DNA of 12,147 nucleotides, from contig JAUVYS010000025.1 of NCBI GenBank assembly GCA_030602965.1, forward strand, positions 1 to 12,147, in the 5' to 3' direction. Made by a program: the position numbers and the translations under genes. Source of the stretch: Candidatus Bathyarchaeota archaeon (lineage in GTDB: Archaea > Thermoproteota > Bathyarchaeia > RBG-16-48-13 > JAGMEO01). Below, piece after piece: positions 4,823-10,946 of the stretch. A model generated the notes under the pieces. It ran no database searches, was not told the origin of the DNA, and saw only the letters and a program-made list of their open reading frames with translations. Numbering within the stretch: position 1 is the first letter of the stretch; every line of letters begins with the position of its first letter.

Positions 4823-4980
4823 TTCTCGCTTAACATCTCCATGAACTTATCAAGCTCATTGTAATTTCTCATATAACAAGAACCCATGAACCCAGAACAT
4901 ATTTGTACAGTTATTTCTGGAAATTCGCGTTTAAACCAAGCAACATGTTTTTGCAATGCCATTTTTTCATTACTAATCAC
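4819..4980 (-). CDS. Small 53-residue protein, family with H-x2-W-x-KREFPEI block (copy A)
   Basis: GTG at 4980 opens a 53-residue frame; ATG at 4962 (Met7) is an alternative. It reads HVAWFKREFPEI at residues 12-23, then TVQICSGFMGSC and a charged helix ending ELDKFMEMLSEK. A second protein of the same length at 9876-10037 has HLNWLKREFPEI and a similar Lys-rich end (KLKKLLKEYSK), with a Cys 5-6 residues after the block in both. Two similar frames 5 kb apart on opposite strands argue for a real protein family that I do not recognise. The stop overlaps the ATG of the 36-residue basic protein. A TATA-like TTTTAAATTA (about 5030-5039, minus) lies about 50 bases upstream. Function is unknown. 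Confidence 0.55.
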   Translation of the reverse strand: MISNEKMALQKHVAWFKREFPEITVQICSGFMGSCYMRNYNELDKFMEMLSEK

Positions 4981-5095
4981 TTATTACTTACAACCAAGTC
5001 TTCGATATTCTTTTCTATTCCTTATCTTTTAATTTAAAATTGTATTCATACAAACAATTTTTTAATACCTTAGATGTATTCGTAAGAAGAAAAAA

Positions 5096-5103
5096 GGAGG
5101 TGA
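5096..5103 (+). promoter_or_regulatory. Strong Shine-Dalgarno GGAGGTGA deciding the desulforedoxin start
   Basis: The full 8-base anti-16S complement lies 5 bases before the GTG at 5109. It rules out the longer upstream reading from 5040, whose first 23 residues are unlike the family. Confidence 0.85.
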
Positions 5104-5108
5104 AAAAT

Positions 5109-5225
5109 GTGACAAAGACTAGCGAAGTATATTTATGTGAGATTTGTGGGAACAAAGTGCAAGTGGTAGAAGCGGGTCCAGGGACTCTGGTTTGCTGTGG
5201 AGAGGACATGAAACTAGTATCATAA
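5109..5225 (+). CDS. Desulforedoxin (stand-alone desulfoferrodoxin N-terminal domain)
   Basis: 38 residues from GTG: Cys at 10, 13, 29 and 30 in the pattern C-x2-C-G-N-x-V ... L-V-C-C-G-x-x-M, the Fe(SCys)4 site of desulforedoxin (Desulfoferrodox_N). The length and cysteine spacing match Desulfovibrio gigas desulforedoxin (about 36 residues; adjacent cysteines at the second pair), which works as a homodimer. It is a small electron carrier, most likely feeding the superoxide reductase encoded upstream; in desulfoferrodoxin the two are fused. Between them lie the small minus-strand genes, so the pair is not an operon. The stop overlaps the end of a doubtful convergent frame by 6 bases. Confidence 0.93.
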   Translation: MTKTSEVYLCEICGNKVQVVEAGPGTLVCCGEDMKLVS

Positions 5226-5513
5226 CACCTGAGAATAATTTTTTATTTCAGTTCCTCGATTATCCCTTTTTACATTTGGTTCTATTTTTTGTGGAACAAG
5301 AGATTTTCCAGCTAGATGTGGCAACCCGTCAAGATAAACAGGCCGATTCTCTTTGTAAAAGATGTTTATCGGTATTCTTTTTCCCCACTCGAAGGCTTTT
5401 TTTATTGTTATACGAGAATTGGAAAAATCGGTGGCACAACTCAACGTATGCTCCAAATCTTTAGCAGTTTTTTTTCTATTTCTACTTTTGACCTTCTCAA
5501 TCTCATTTACCAA
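5220..5513 (-). CDS. Hypothetical protein, 97 residues (doubtful)
   Basis: The only frame that fills the space between desulforedoxin and the Nudix gene. It is basic, with RNRKKTAKDLEHTL near the start, RITIKKAFEWGKRIPINIFY in the middle and a charged tail. The composition resembles a soluble protein, and the first part faintly recalls the R-x-R-x-x-x-KDL opening of archaeal Brix/IMP4-like proteins, but the key N-terminal block of that family is absent, so I do not assign it. The start would be TTG at 5511-5513 with no Shine-Dalgarno, and there is no internal Met, which weakens the call. It would be divergent from the Nudix gene, sharing an AT-rich region of about 90 bases, and its end overlaps desulforedoxin by 6 bases. 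It could be a decayed gene. Confidence 0.35.
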   Translation of the reverse strand: MVNEIEKVKSRNRKKTAKDLEHTLSCATDFSNSRITIKKAFEWGKRIPINIFYKENRPVYLDGLPHLAGKSLVPQKIEPNVKRDNRGTEIKNYSQVL

Positions 5514-5603
5514 TTATGTTAGTAAAAATCGATTGGTGGAAACAATTTTTAATATCTATTATAACAAATATTATTAACTTATTTTTGTTGAATTGTGAAG
5601 CTG

Positions 5604-6035
5604 ATGTCTCGGGAGAAATCATGTGGAGCAGTGGTCTTTTGGAAAAACCTTGATGTTCAGTATCTTCTATTACACTACGGGGCGGGGCATTGGGGGTTTC
5701 CAAGAGGCTTGGTTCAGAAGAACGAAAATGAAAAAGAGACAGCTCTCAGAGAGCTTGAGGAGGAAACAGGTCTCGTAGCTGTGAAGTTCATTGATGGCTT
5801 TAGAAAAAAGATCAACTATTTTTACAGAAGAGAAGGCGTAACATTCTATAGAGAAGTTGTTTATTATTTAATTGAAGCTCAGAGTGGGAAAGTCAAGCTG
5901 TCTTACGAGCATGTTGGATATCAGTGGTTGGGTTATCAAGATGCTTTAGAACGATTGTGTTTCAAAAATGCAAAGAACGTCTTGATAAAAGCACACAAAT
6001 TTTTAAAAACGAAATGCCATGCTCTCGCTTCTTGA
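5604..6035 (+). CDS. Nudix hydrolase, Ap4A-hydrolase-like
   Basis: From ATG the protein starts MSREKSCGAVVF, the usual opening of archaeal Ap4A-type Nudix enzymes; a GTG three codons upstream (5595) is also in frame. GHWGFPRG introduces a complete Nudix box G-x5-E-x7-REL-x-EE-x-GL (residues 35-57 from this start), whose glutamates bind the divalent metal. Bis(5'-nucleosyl)-tetraphosphatases of this shape split Ap4A to ATP and AMP and act on dinucleotides that build up under stress. The length (143) is typical. The C-terminus (YQWLGYQDALERL...) has the common substrate-pocket segment. The gene heads a plus-strand series; endonuclease III begins 19 bases downstream, so the two are probably co-transcribed. 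Exact substrate is inferred from overall similarity. Confidence 0.9.
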   Translation: MSREKSCGAVVFWKNLDVQYLLLHYGAGHWGFPRGLVQKNENEKETALRELEEETGLVAVKFIDGFRKKINYFYRREGVTFYREVVYYLIEAQSGKVKLSYEHVGYQWLGYQDALERLCFKNAKNVLIKAHKFLKTKCHALAS

Positions 6036-6054
6036 GTCTGAGAGAGATTAGAAA

Positions 6055-6828
6055 TTGAAAGAGAAAAGACAGAAAAGGTTAGAGAAAATCAAGGCAACAA
6101 ACATGGAAGAATATTTGAGACAATTGCCAGAGCCTCCTGAGGAGCACGCTCACGAGTTAAAAATGGAGAAATACCTTAAAGATCTGATTGAGAAACAAGA
6201 TAAAAGCATCAAGGTTTTGAGCCTTATTGAAAAAGAGTATCCGGAAGTGAGAAAGACAGCGTTAAAACATCACAATCCTTTCGAGCTCTTGATAGCCACA
6301 ATTCTTTCTGCTCAATGTACAGACAAAATGGTGAACAAGGTAACAAAGGTTCTATTTGAAAAGTATAAAACTCCAGAGGATTATGCTAAGGCAAACCTGA
6401 AGGAATTGCAGGCAATTATTAGACCCATAGGATTTTATCGTAATAAAGCTAAATTCGTGAAAGCAACTGCTGAGAAACTGATTAAGGACTTCAACTACAA
6501 AGTACCACGGACAATTAAAGAACTCACATCATTTCTAGGGGTTGCTCGTAAGACAGCCAATGTTGTATTATCAAACGCATTTGGCATTAATGAGGGCGTG
6601 GCAGTGGACACACATGTCATGAGGCTCTCAAAAAGATTGGGTTTCACAGAGGAGAAGAATAGAGACAAGATAGAAAAAGATCTGATGACGTTGTTTCCGA
6701 AGGAACGGTGGTTTGAAGTTACAAATCTTTTGATAGCGCATGGGCGAAGAGTATGCATCGCTAGACATCCAAAATGCAACGTCTGTGTTGTAAACAATCT
6801 TTGCCAATCAGCGTTTACATTTGATTAG
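6055..6828 (+). CDS. nth: Endonuclease III (DNA glycosylase/AP lyase, [4Fe-4S])
   Basis: Removes oxidised pyrimidines and cuts AP sites in base-excision repair. Residues 71-90 (HHNPFELLIATILSAQCTD) are the family signature. The helix-hairpin-helix segment is LTSFLGVARKTANVVL (157-172) with the catalytic Lys166, and the catalytic Asp185 is in VAVDTHVMRLSKRLGF. The Fe-S loop is C234-x6-C241-x2-C244-x5-C250. The usual L-P-G-V-G-RKTA is here F-L-G-V-A-RKTA, so a Pro and a Gly of the hairpin are changed. An N-terminal extension of about 45-50 mostly charged residues precedes the core. The start is TTG 6055; ATG 6103 (Met17) would shorten it and still leave an extension. It follows the Nudix gene by 19 bases, fitting a shared role against oxidised nucleotides. 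Confidence 0.95.
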   Translation: MKEKRQKRLEKIKATNMEEYLRQLPEPPEEHAHELKMEKYLKDLIEKQDKSIKVLSLIEKEYPEVRKTALKHHNPFELLIATILSAQCTDKMVNKVTKVLFEKYKTPEDYAKANLKELQAIIRPIGFYRNKAKFVKATAEKLIKDFNYKVPRTIKELTSFLGVARKTANVVLSNAFGINEGVAVDTHVMRLSKRLGFTEEKNRDKIEKDLMTLFPKERWFEVTNLLIAHGRRVCIARHPKCNVCVVNNLCQSAFTFD

Positions 6829-6897
6829 CAAAAAAGGAGTCAGTTCAATCCATTTAGCTTAGAATCCAAACATTAAACCATAAGTCAGGTGTTCAAA

Positions 6898-7455
6898 ATG
6901 GTTCTCTGCAAAGCTGATAAGGTTTTAAAAGAAATTGAAGTGTTAGCTGAAACTCATTATTATCCAATCGTTGGATCAAAGAAGGGTCAGGTTCTAGTTG
7001 ATACAATTCGAAAAAATAAGCCTAAGTACGTTTTGGAAATCGGGACAAACATTGGTTATTCAGCTATTTTGATGGGAAGAGAGCTAGAAAGTAAGGATAT
7101 CATAATTACAATTGAAGTCAGCCCAAGAAACGCTGAGAAAGCAAAAGAGAATATTGAGAGCGCGTCGTTAAAACCGGCAGTAGAGGTTTTGGTTGGAAAT
7201 GCTTTACAGATTCTTCCAAAGCTTGAATGCAAATTTGACCTTGTGTTTATCGATGCTAGAAAGGAGCAGTACTTGGATTATTTGAAGTTAATTGAAGATA
7301 AAATTCATGAAAGCAGTGTTATTGTCGCAGATAATGCAGGTATGTTTGCGTATGAAATGCGAGACTACTTGGACTATGTCAGAAACTCTGGAGGATATAA
7401 TAGTCAATTTGTTCCCATCAAAGGAGATGGCCTTGAAATTAGTATTAAAGTATAG
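6898..7455 (+). CDS. SAM-dependent O-methyltransferase-like protein (COG4122)
   Basis: About 185 residues with the class I Rossmann fold of the O-methyltransferase_3/TrmR group: VLEIGTNIGYSAI is motif I (SAM loop), IIITIEVSP holds the acidic residue for the ribose, and FDLVFIDARKEQYLDYL plus VIVADNAG carry the Asp and Asp-Asn that bind the catalytic metal in catechol O-methyltransferase relatives. The C-terminus ends in the expected GDGLEISIKV strand. Substrates in this group range from catechols and caffeoyl-CoA to tRNA hydroxyuridine, so the substrate is not assigned. An AGGTG sequence 7 bases before ATG 6898 favours this start over GTG 6889. It lies 69 bases after endonuclease III and 57 before the flavodiiron gene, same strand. 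Confidence 0.85.
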   Translation: MVLCKADKVLKEIEVLAETHYYPIVGSKKGQVLVDTIRKNKPKYVLEIGTNIGYSAILMGRELESKDIIITIEVSPRNAEKAKENIESASLKPAVEVLVGNALQILPKLECKFDLVFIDARKEQYLDYLKLIEDKIHESSVIVADNAGMFAYEMRDYLDYVRNSGGYNSQFVPIKGDGLEISIKV

Positions 7456-7512
7456 GCTAATTTGGTTGATTAATATTGATGATGTACCTATTTTTGATTG
7501 GTGAAGTTTGAA

Positions 7513-8706
7513 ATGGCTTCTGTTAAAGTATTGGAAAACATTTTTTGGGTTGGGGCCATCGACTGGAACATTAGAACTTTTCACGGTTTCACCTACTCGA
7601 CACATCGAGGAACCACTTACAACGCCTATCTTATTGTGGACGAAAAGACAGCTCTAGTTGACAGTGTTTATGTGCCTTTCACAGAGGAAATGATGGAAAA
7701 CATCAGGGAGATTATTGACCCTTCAAAGATAGATTACATCGTAGTTAATCATGTTGAACCAGATCATTCTGGAGCCATATCAGAAGTTTTGAAGCAATCT
7801 CCTAATGCGAAGTTGGTGGGCACAGCTCGATGTCAAGCTGGTTTGCAAAAGCACTATTTTGGTAATTGGGATTTCAAAGTTGTAAAGACTGATGATGAAA
7901 TGAGTTTAGGTGAGAGGAGTTTAAAGTTCATTGAAGCACCCATGCTTCACTGGCCTGATAGTATGTTCACATATGTAGAAGAAGATGCTCTTCTATTGCC
8001 AAATGATGCTTTTGGCCAACACTGGGCAACTTCAAAACGTTTCGACGATGAGATTGACGAAAACATCTTGATGGATGAAGCAGCTAAGTATTATGCCAAC
8101 ATCTTATGGCCATTCAGTGGCTTGGTGATTAAGAAGATAGAGGAGATACAAAAAATGGGTGTTAAAATTAACATGATTGCTCCAAGCCACGGCGTCATTT
8201 GGCGCAGTAACCCAAGTAGGATAGTTGAAGCCTACCTTGGCTGGGCAAAGGGAGACGCCCGTGACAGAATTCTGGTTGTATACGATACTATGTGGGGTAG
8301 CACAGAGAAGATGGCAAAAGCCATTATTGAGGGAATTATGAGTGAGGGTGTTGAAACTATTTTATTACGACTTCCGTTCTCCGATCGGGGTGACATTTTC
8401 AAAGAGCTCATTTACTCAAAAGGTATTCTCCTAGGCTCATCGACAATAAACAATGGAATTCTGCCAACAGTGGCTCCTTTTCTAGAAGAATTGAAAGGTT
8501 TAAGACCAAAAAATAAAATTGCTGCTGCCTTCGGCTCGTTTGGTTGGGGAAGCGGAGCTGTAAAGGAAATTGAAGAGAAACTGGAAAAAGCAGACATTGA
8601 GATAGTAGCCCCAGCGTTGACAGTTAAATGGGTTCCAGATGAGAGCGAGATCCAAAAATGCTTTGAGTTTGGGAAAGAATTCGCTAAAAAAGTAAAGAAA
8701 AGCTAG
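7513..8706 (+). CDS. fprA: Flavodiiron protein (FprA-type, probable F420H2 oxidase)
   Basis: 397 residues, the usual two-domain length. The N-terminal metallo-beta-lactamase-like domain holds the diiron ligands H80-x-E82-x-D84-H85 (NHVEPDHSG), H146 (MLHWPDS), D165 (LPNDAFG) and H226 (APSHGV), all present. The C-terminal flavodoxin domain begins about residue 252 (RILVVYDTMWGSTEKMA, FMN phosphate loop). The enzyme reduces O2 to water; in methanogens the donor is reduced F420. No rubredoxin domain is fused. GGTGA 8 bases before ATG 7513 supports this start; TTG 7498 and GTG 7501 would add 4-5 residues not expected in the family, which begins just before ENIFWVGAIDWNIR. Last gene but one in the plus-strand series. 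The donor is inferred from archaeal relatives. Confidence 0.95.
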   Translation: MASVKVLENIFWVGAIDWNIRTFHGFTYSTHRGTTYNAYLIVDEKTALVDSVYVPFTEEMMENIREIIDPSKIDYIVVNHVEPDHSGAISEVLKQSPNAKLVGTARCQAGLQKHYFGNWDFKVVKTDDEMSLGERSLKFIEAPMLHWPDSMFTYVEEDALLLPNDAFGQHWATSKRFDDEIDENILMDEAAKYYANILWPFSGLVIKKIEEIQKMGVKINMIAPSHGVIWRSNPSRIVEAYLGWAKGDARDRILVVYDTMWGSTEKMAKAIIEGIMSEGVETILLRLPFSDRGDIFKELIYSKGILLGSSTINNGILPTVAPFLEELKGLRPKNKIAAAFGSFGWGSGAVKEIEEKLEKADIEIVAPALTVKWVPDESEIQKCFEFGKEFAKKVKKS

Positions 8707-8837
8707 TTAGATCTCGGATAATAGTTCACTTTCTTAGGTTTTCCTTCATTCGTGTCTTACTGTAAATTGCCTTATTTTATAATTGTGAAGAGGTTAGTCT
8801 ATAGTATATCATGAAATGTCTAGGATGTGAAAGATTA

Positions 8838-9380
8838 ATGATTACGGTTGCTGTTGGGTCTGAAAACCCTGCAAAGAATATGGCTGTCAAAGAGGTTTTT
8901 GAAGAGATGTTCTCTGAAAAACTTGAGATCATCAGCATACTGATTGACTCTGGAGTTTCGATACAGCCATTCGGTGAGAAGACAATTAAGGGCGCATATA
9001 ATCGTGCAACGGGAGCCCTTACTGCTTCCAACGCAGACTTTGGTGTAGGTATAGAAGGGGGCGTTATGAAGCTTGGAGAAAAATGGTACAACCTTGGATT
9101 CGTAGTCATAATGGATCGAGATGGAAACATGGGAACTGGAACCTCTGGTTGGTTTGAGTGTCCAAAATACATCTTGGATGAGCTAAGGAAAGGCAACGAG
9201 CTTGGTGACGTGATGGATAAATTATCAGGCATAAAGGACTCAAAGAAAAAGGAGGGTGCAATAGGCATACTTACAAAAAACCATGTTACAAGAAAAGACT
9301 TGTATAAACACGGTGTGCAGATGGCACTCGTTCCCCTGATTAACAAGAAATTATGGTCTTCAGCATTATTTGACAAATAA
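8838..9380 (+). CDS. Inosine/xanthosine triphosphatase-like NTPase (YjjX/DUF84)
   Basis: About 180 residues. The opening ITVAVGSENPAKNMAVKEVF is the phosphate-binding start of the family. SIQPFGEKTIKGAYNRA, DFGVGIEGGV (the acidic metal-binding strand) and MGTGTSGWFECP follow in the expected order, then the C-terminal RKDLYKHGVQMALVPLINK. Members hydrolyse non-canonical ITP and XTP, clearing deaminated purines from the nucleotide pool. An ATG at 8811 is also in frame, but family members start at the VAVGS strand, and GGATGTGA (8823-8830) is well placed as a Shine-Dalgarno for 8838, so I prefer the shorter form. It lies 131 bases after the flavodiiron gene, with a possible TATA in TTTTATAAT (about 8773-8781). 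Confidence 0.9.
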   Translation: MITVAVGSENPAKNMAVKEVFEEMFSEKLEIISILIDSGVSIQPFGEKTIKGAYNRATGALTASNADFGVGIEGGVMKLGEKWYNLGFVVIMDRDGNMGTGTSGWFECPKYILDELRKGNELGDVMDKLSGIKDSKKKEGAIGILTKNHVTRKDLYKHGVQMALVPLINKKLWSSALFDK

Positions 9381-9481
9381 AACCTGCCAAGGGGACAAAG
9401 ATTGCACATGCAAAGATCTTTATTAATTTATAACTAGTTAAAGCCCAAAATGAGCTTCTTTTCAGTAAAAAAGCACATGAT

Positions 9482-9504
9482 TTAACAGTATATCGTACTG
9501 TTAA
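9482..9504. repeat. Perfect 9-bp inverted repeat, 5-nt loop
   Basis: TTAACAGTA and TACTGTTAA flank TATCG. It lies in the 209-base gap between the DUF84 gene and the orphan membrane gene. It could be an operator or a short hairpin at a transcript end; AT content is too high for a stable terminator. Confidence 0.5.
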
Positions 9505-9517
9505 GAATTGAAATTAT

Positions 9518-9555
9518 AATACAATAAAAATTATTGTTAACAATTATATTGTATT
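9518..9555. repeat. Nested palindromes
   Basis: AATACAATA (9518-9526) and TATTGTATT (9547-9555) are 9-bp inverted arms around a perfect 12-bp palindrome ATTGTTAACAAT (9533-9544). The centres are offset by 2 bases. The site ends 34 bases before the orphan ATG, over its expected promoter, so it may bind a dimeric regulator. Confidence 0.45.
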
Positions 9556-9589
9556 TTATATCAATATTTTAAAGAGTTTTCAACTCGCT

Positions 9590-9892
9590 ATGGGTTGGTC
9601 AATGCTTCAGCTGATAATAAGCTTCTTTTTTGATTTTTCTATTATCCCTGGTCAATTATATTTTCATCATTTGTTTGAGTTTATAACATTTTACTTCATA
9701 GGAAAATCAGCTAAAGAGATAGATGTCATTTTTGGCAATTCATACGTTACCTTATCAGGAATATTGGCTCAATTAATACCGTTGATTGCCTCTTTCTTCA
9801 TAAGTAGCCAAATGGTAATTTTGTTGTCTTTATTTTTAGGTTTTTTTATAATTGGTAGAGTAGTGGGTAAAAAAAATGAACTGGAAGGTTAG
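9590..9892 (+). CDS. Small hydrophobic membrane protein, 100 residues, unknown
   Basis: Three or so hydrophobic stretches: about 5-19 (LQLIISFFFDFSIIP), 27-37, and a long one at 54-89 broken by a short SSQ turn, ending in a positive tail (GRVVGKKNELEG) that should face the cytosol. I do not recognise a family. The start ATG lacks a Shine-Dalgarno; Met5 is an alternative. Its last 17 bases overlap the 53-residue gene that follows in another frame, so the two are probably read from one mRNA. The upstream region is unusually AT-rich and full of palindromes. It could be an accessory or mobile-element gene. Reality is supported by length, membrane pattern and the coupled neighbour. Confidence 0.5.
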   Translation: MGWSMLQLIISFFFDFSIIPGQLYFHHLFEFITFYFIGKSAKEIDVIFGNSYVTLSGILAQLIPLIASFFISSQMVILLSLFLGFFIIGRVVGKKNELEG

Positions 9893-10037
9893 AAGTCATC
9901 TGAACTGGCTTAAAAGGGAATTTCCAGAAATAGTAAATTTGCTGACTTGTGATTTAAGACTTCTTGGAATTGACAAAAAATCATTATTGTGTGAATCGGA
10001 TAAACTCAAAAAACTACTGAAGGAATATTCAAAATGA
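9876..10037 (+). CDS. Small 53-residue protein, family with H-x2-W-x-KREFPEI block (copy B)
   Basis: ATG 9876 opens a 53-residue frame, the same length as copy A at 4819-4980. Residues 8-19 are HLNWLKREFPEI against HVAWFKREFPEI in copy A; a Cys follows (VNLLTC against TVQIC), and both end in a Lys-rich amphipathic helix. A second Cys is at 39. It overlaps the end of the membrane-protein gene by 17 bases. Its TGA overlaps the ATG of a further 24-codon frame (10034-10108), the same ATGA arrangement seen behind copy A, although that frame is too short to annotate. Function is unknown; the shared block suggests a small helical domain with a conserved aromatic/acidic surface. Confidence 0.55.
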   Translation: MNWKVRSHLNWLKREFPEIVNLLTCDLRLLGIDKKSLLCESDKLKKLLKEYSK

Positions 10038-10092
10038 AAAAAAGTGGTATAAATTCTACACATTTTAAAAATAGAATAAAAATAGAGGGGTT

Positions 10093-10120
10093 GGATACCA
10101 TATCGTAGAGCATGGTATCC
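10093..10120. repeat. Hairpin with 9-bp stem and G/C-run extension
   Basis: GGATACCAT (10093-10101) pairs with ATGGTATCC (10112-10120) around a 10-nt loop. Across a 2-nt mismatch GGGG (10087-10090) can pair with CCCC (10123-10126). It lies 55 bases after copy B and before the convergent methyltransferase gene, so it may end the plus-strand transcript or protect its 3' end. No clear U-run follows. Confidence 0.5.
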
Positions 10121-10203
10121 CCCCGAATACCAAAGAAGAATGAAGAAAAAAAGAGGGATCGCTGGGGATGTCTCTGTAGTGTGGTGTTTGAAAGTTTAGA
10201 CAT

Positions 10204-10776
10204 CTAATTTCTGGATTTTGGTAATCCGATCCATTTTGGGATGTTATTCATGTACTCTCTGTAGGCATCACCATACTGTTTAAGACATGTTCTCTCCTCA
10301 CTGGTCACTAGGTCGTGTTCAAGAATTATTGTTACAACTGTCACTATTAGAAAAATCCAAGAAAGACAGGTCATACTTATACCCACATTTATAAAGAAAT
10401 TACCAACGTACATGGGATGTCTGGAAATACGATAGACCCCTTTAGTGACTGGTTTATCCAAGGGAGTAGTATAAAAACTCAGCAGCCCCAAGAACGTAAC
10501 AAGAATACCCAGCAAATAACTGAGCAAGCCTACATAGAACCAGAGAGTGCCCAGTTTCAGCGGCAAGAATATAGTGTAAGCGTATGAAACAATGCCAACT
10601 AAATGATGTATGGCGAATACTATTTTCTCCCTCTTTGAAAGATCTGAGTCTTCTCCAGACGTCTTTTTAACTAATATCATAGTAAGAAGAGCAGACAGAA
10701 CTATTATGGGAAGAGCGAGAATCCAGGCGTTCCATACGCCTAACTCAAAAGCTGGAATAAGCTCTAAATCTGTCAT
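10204..10776 (-). CDS. Isoprenylcysteine carboxyl methyltransferase / phospholipid methyltransferase-like membrane protein
   Basis: 190 residues. Hydrophobic segments lie at about 15-35, 55-75, 80-102 and 125-150, followed by the signature: GVYRISRHPMYVG (about 114-126), then after a membrane hairpin EERTCLKQYGDAYREYMNNIPKWIG (about 160-184, quoted in parts: EERTC, QYGDAYREY). This R-HP-Y-G plus EE-x-YG-x-Y-x-x-Y layout is that of ICMT/PEMT-type membrane methyltransferases that use SAM. Archaeal members have no proven substrate; lipids or quinone-like compounds are possible. The ATG at 10776 is preceded on the minus strand by a GAGGAG purine run about 2-8 bases away, close for a Shine-Dalgarno. 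It is convergent with the orphan genes to its left and has the tRNA-like fragment and transporter on its right. Confidence 0.85.
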   Translation of the reverse strand: MTDLELIPAFELGVWNAWILALPIIVLSALLTMILVKKTSGEDSDLSKREKIVFAIHHLVGIVSYAYTIFLPLKLGTLWFYVGLLSYLLGILVTFLGLLSFYTTPLDKPVTKGVYRISRHPMYVGNFFINVGISMTCLSWIFLIVTVVTIILEHDLVTSEERTCLKQYGDAYREYMNNIPKWIGLPKSRN

Positions 10777-10894
10777 CTCCTCATTCTATCAGATAAAGTA
10801 TGGTGACAAATAAGTAATAAAATTTCGCATGTTCCATAAGAAATTAGAAAATAGATAATTGATCAAAAAAAAGAGGGAGTTACGGGATTATATT

Positions 10895-10945
10895 TCGGGT
10901 GACGTCTCCAGCAGACGGGGAGTTCAAACCCCACTCCTCGCACCA
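10895..10945 (+). pseudogene. Orphan tRNA-3'-end-like sequence (Leu/Ser-type long variable arm), degenerate
   Basis: Reads TCGGG, then a 5-bp hairpin CGTCT/AGACG like a class II variable arm, then GTTCAAAC (T-loop-like), TCCTCGC, A and CCA. No matching 5' half (expected acceptor near GCGAGGA) is found in the 130 bases upstream. The T-stem as a tRNA has two mismatches (A-C and G-A), and an alternative hairpin GGGGAGT/ACTCCTC uses the same bases. It could be the relic of a tRNA, an integration (att) remnant, the 3' half of a split tRNA, or, on the minus strand, the 3' end of the transporter mRNA, where it is followed by a run of T on that strand (10865-10872). Confidence 0.35.
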
Positions 10946-10946
10946 A

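Noticed and set aside
5040..5108. Longer desulforedoxin starting at ATG 5040
   Set aside because: The extra 23 residues are unlike the family and span the Shine-Dalgarno site; GGAGGTGA points to GTG 5109.
5144..5577. Overlapping plus-strand frames in the desulforedoxin-Nudix gap
   Set aside because: They are hydrophobic low-complexity readings opposite the 97-residue minus frame, with no family features.
8777..9409. 210-residue minus-strand frame
   Set aside because: It is the reverse shadow of the DUF84 gene, which has a complete family match.
10006..10203. 65-residue minus-strand frame
   Set aside because: It crosses the end of the 53-residue gene and the hairpin at 10093-10120 and shows no protein-like pattern beyond chance hydrophobicity.
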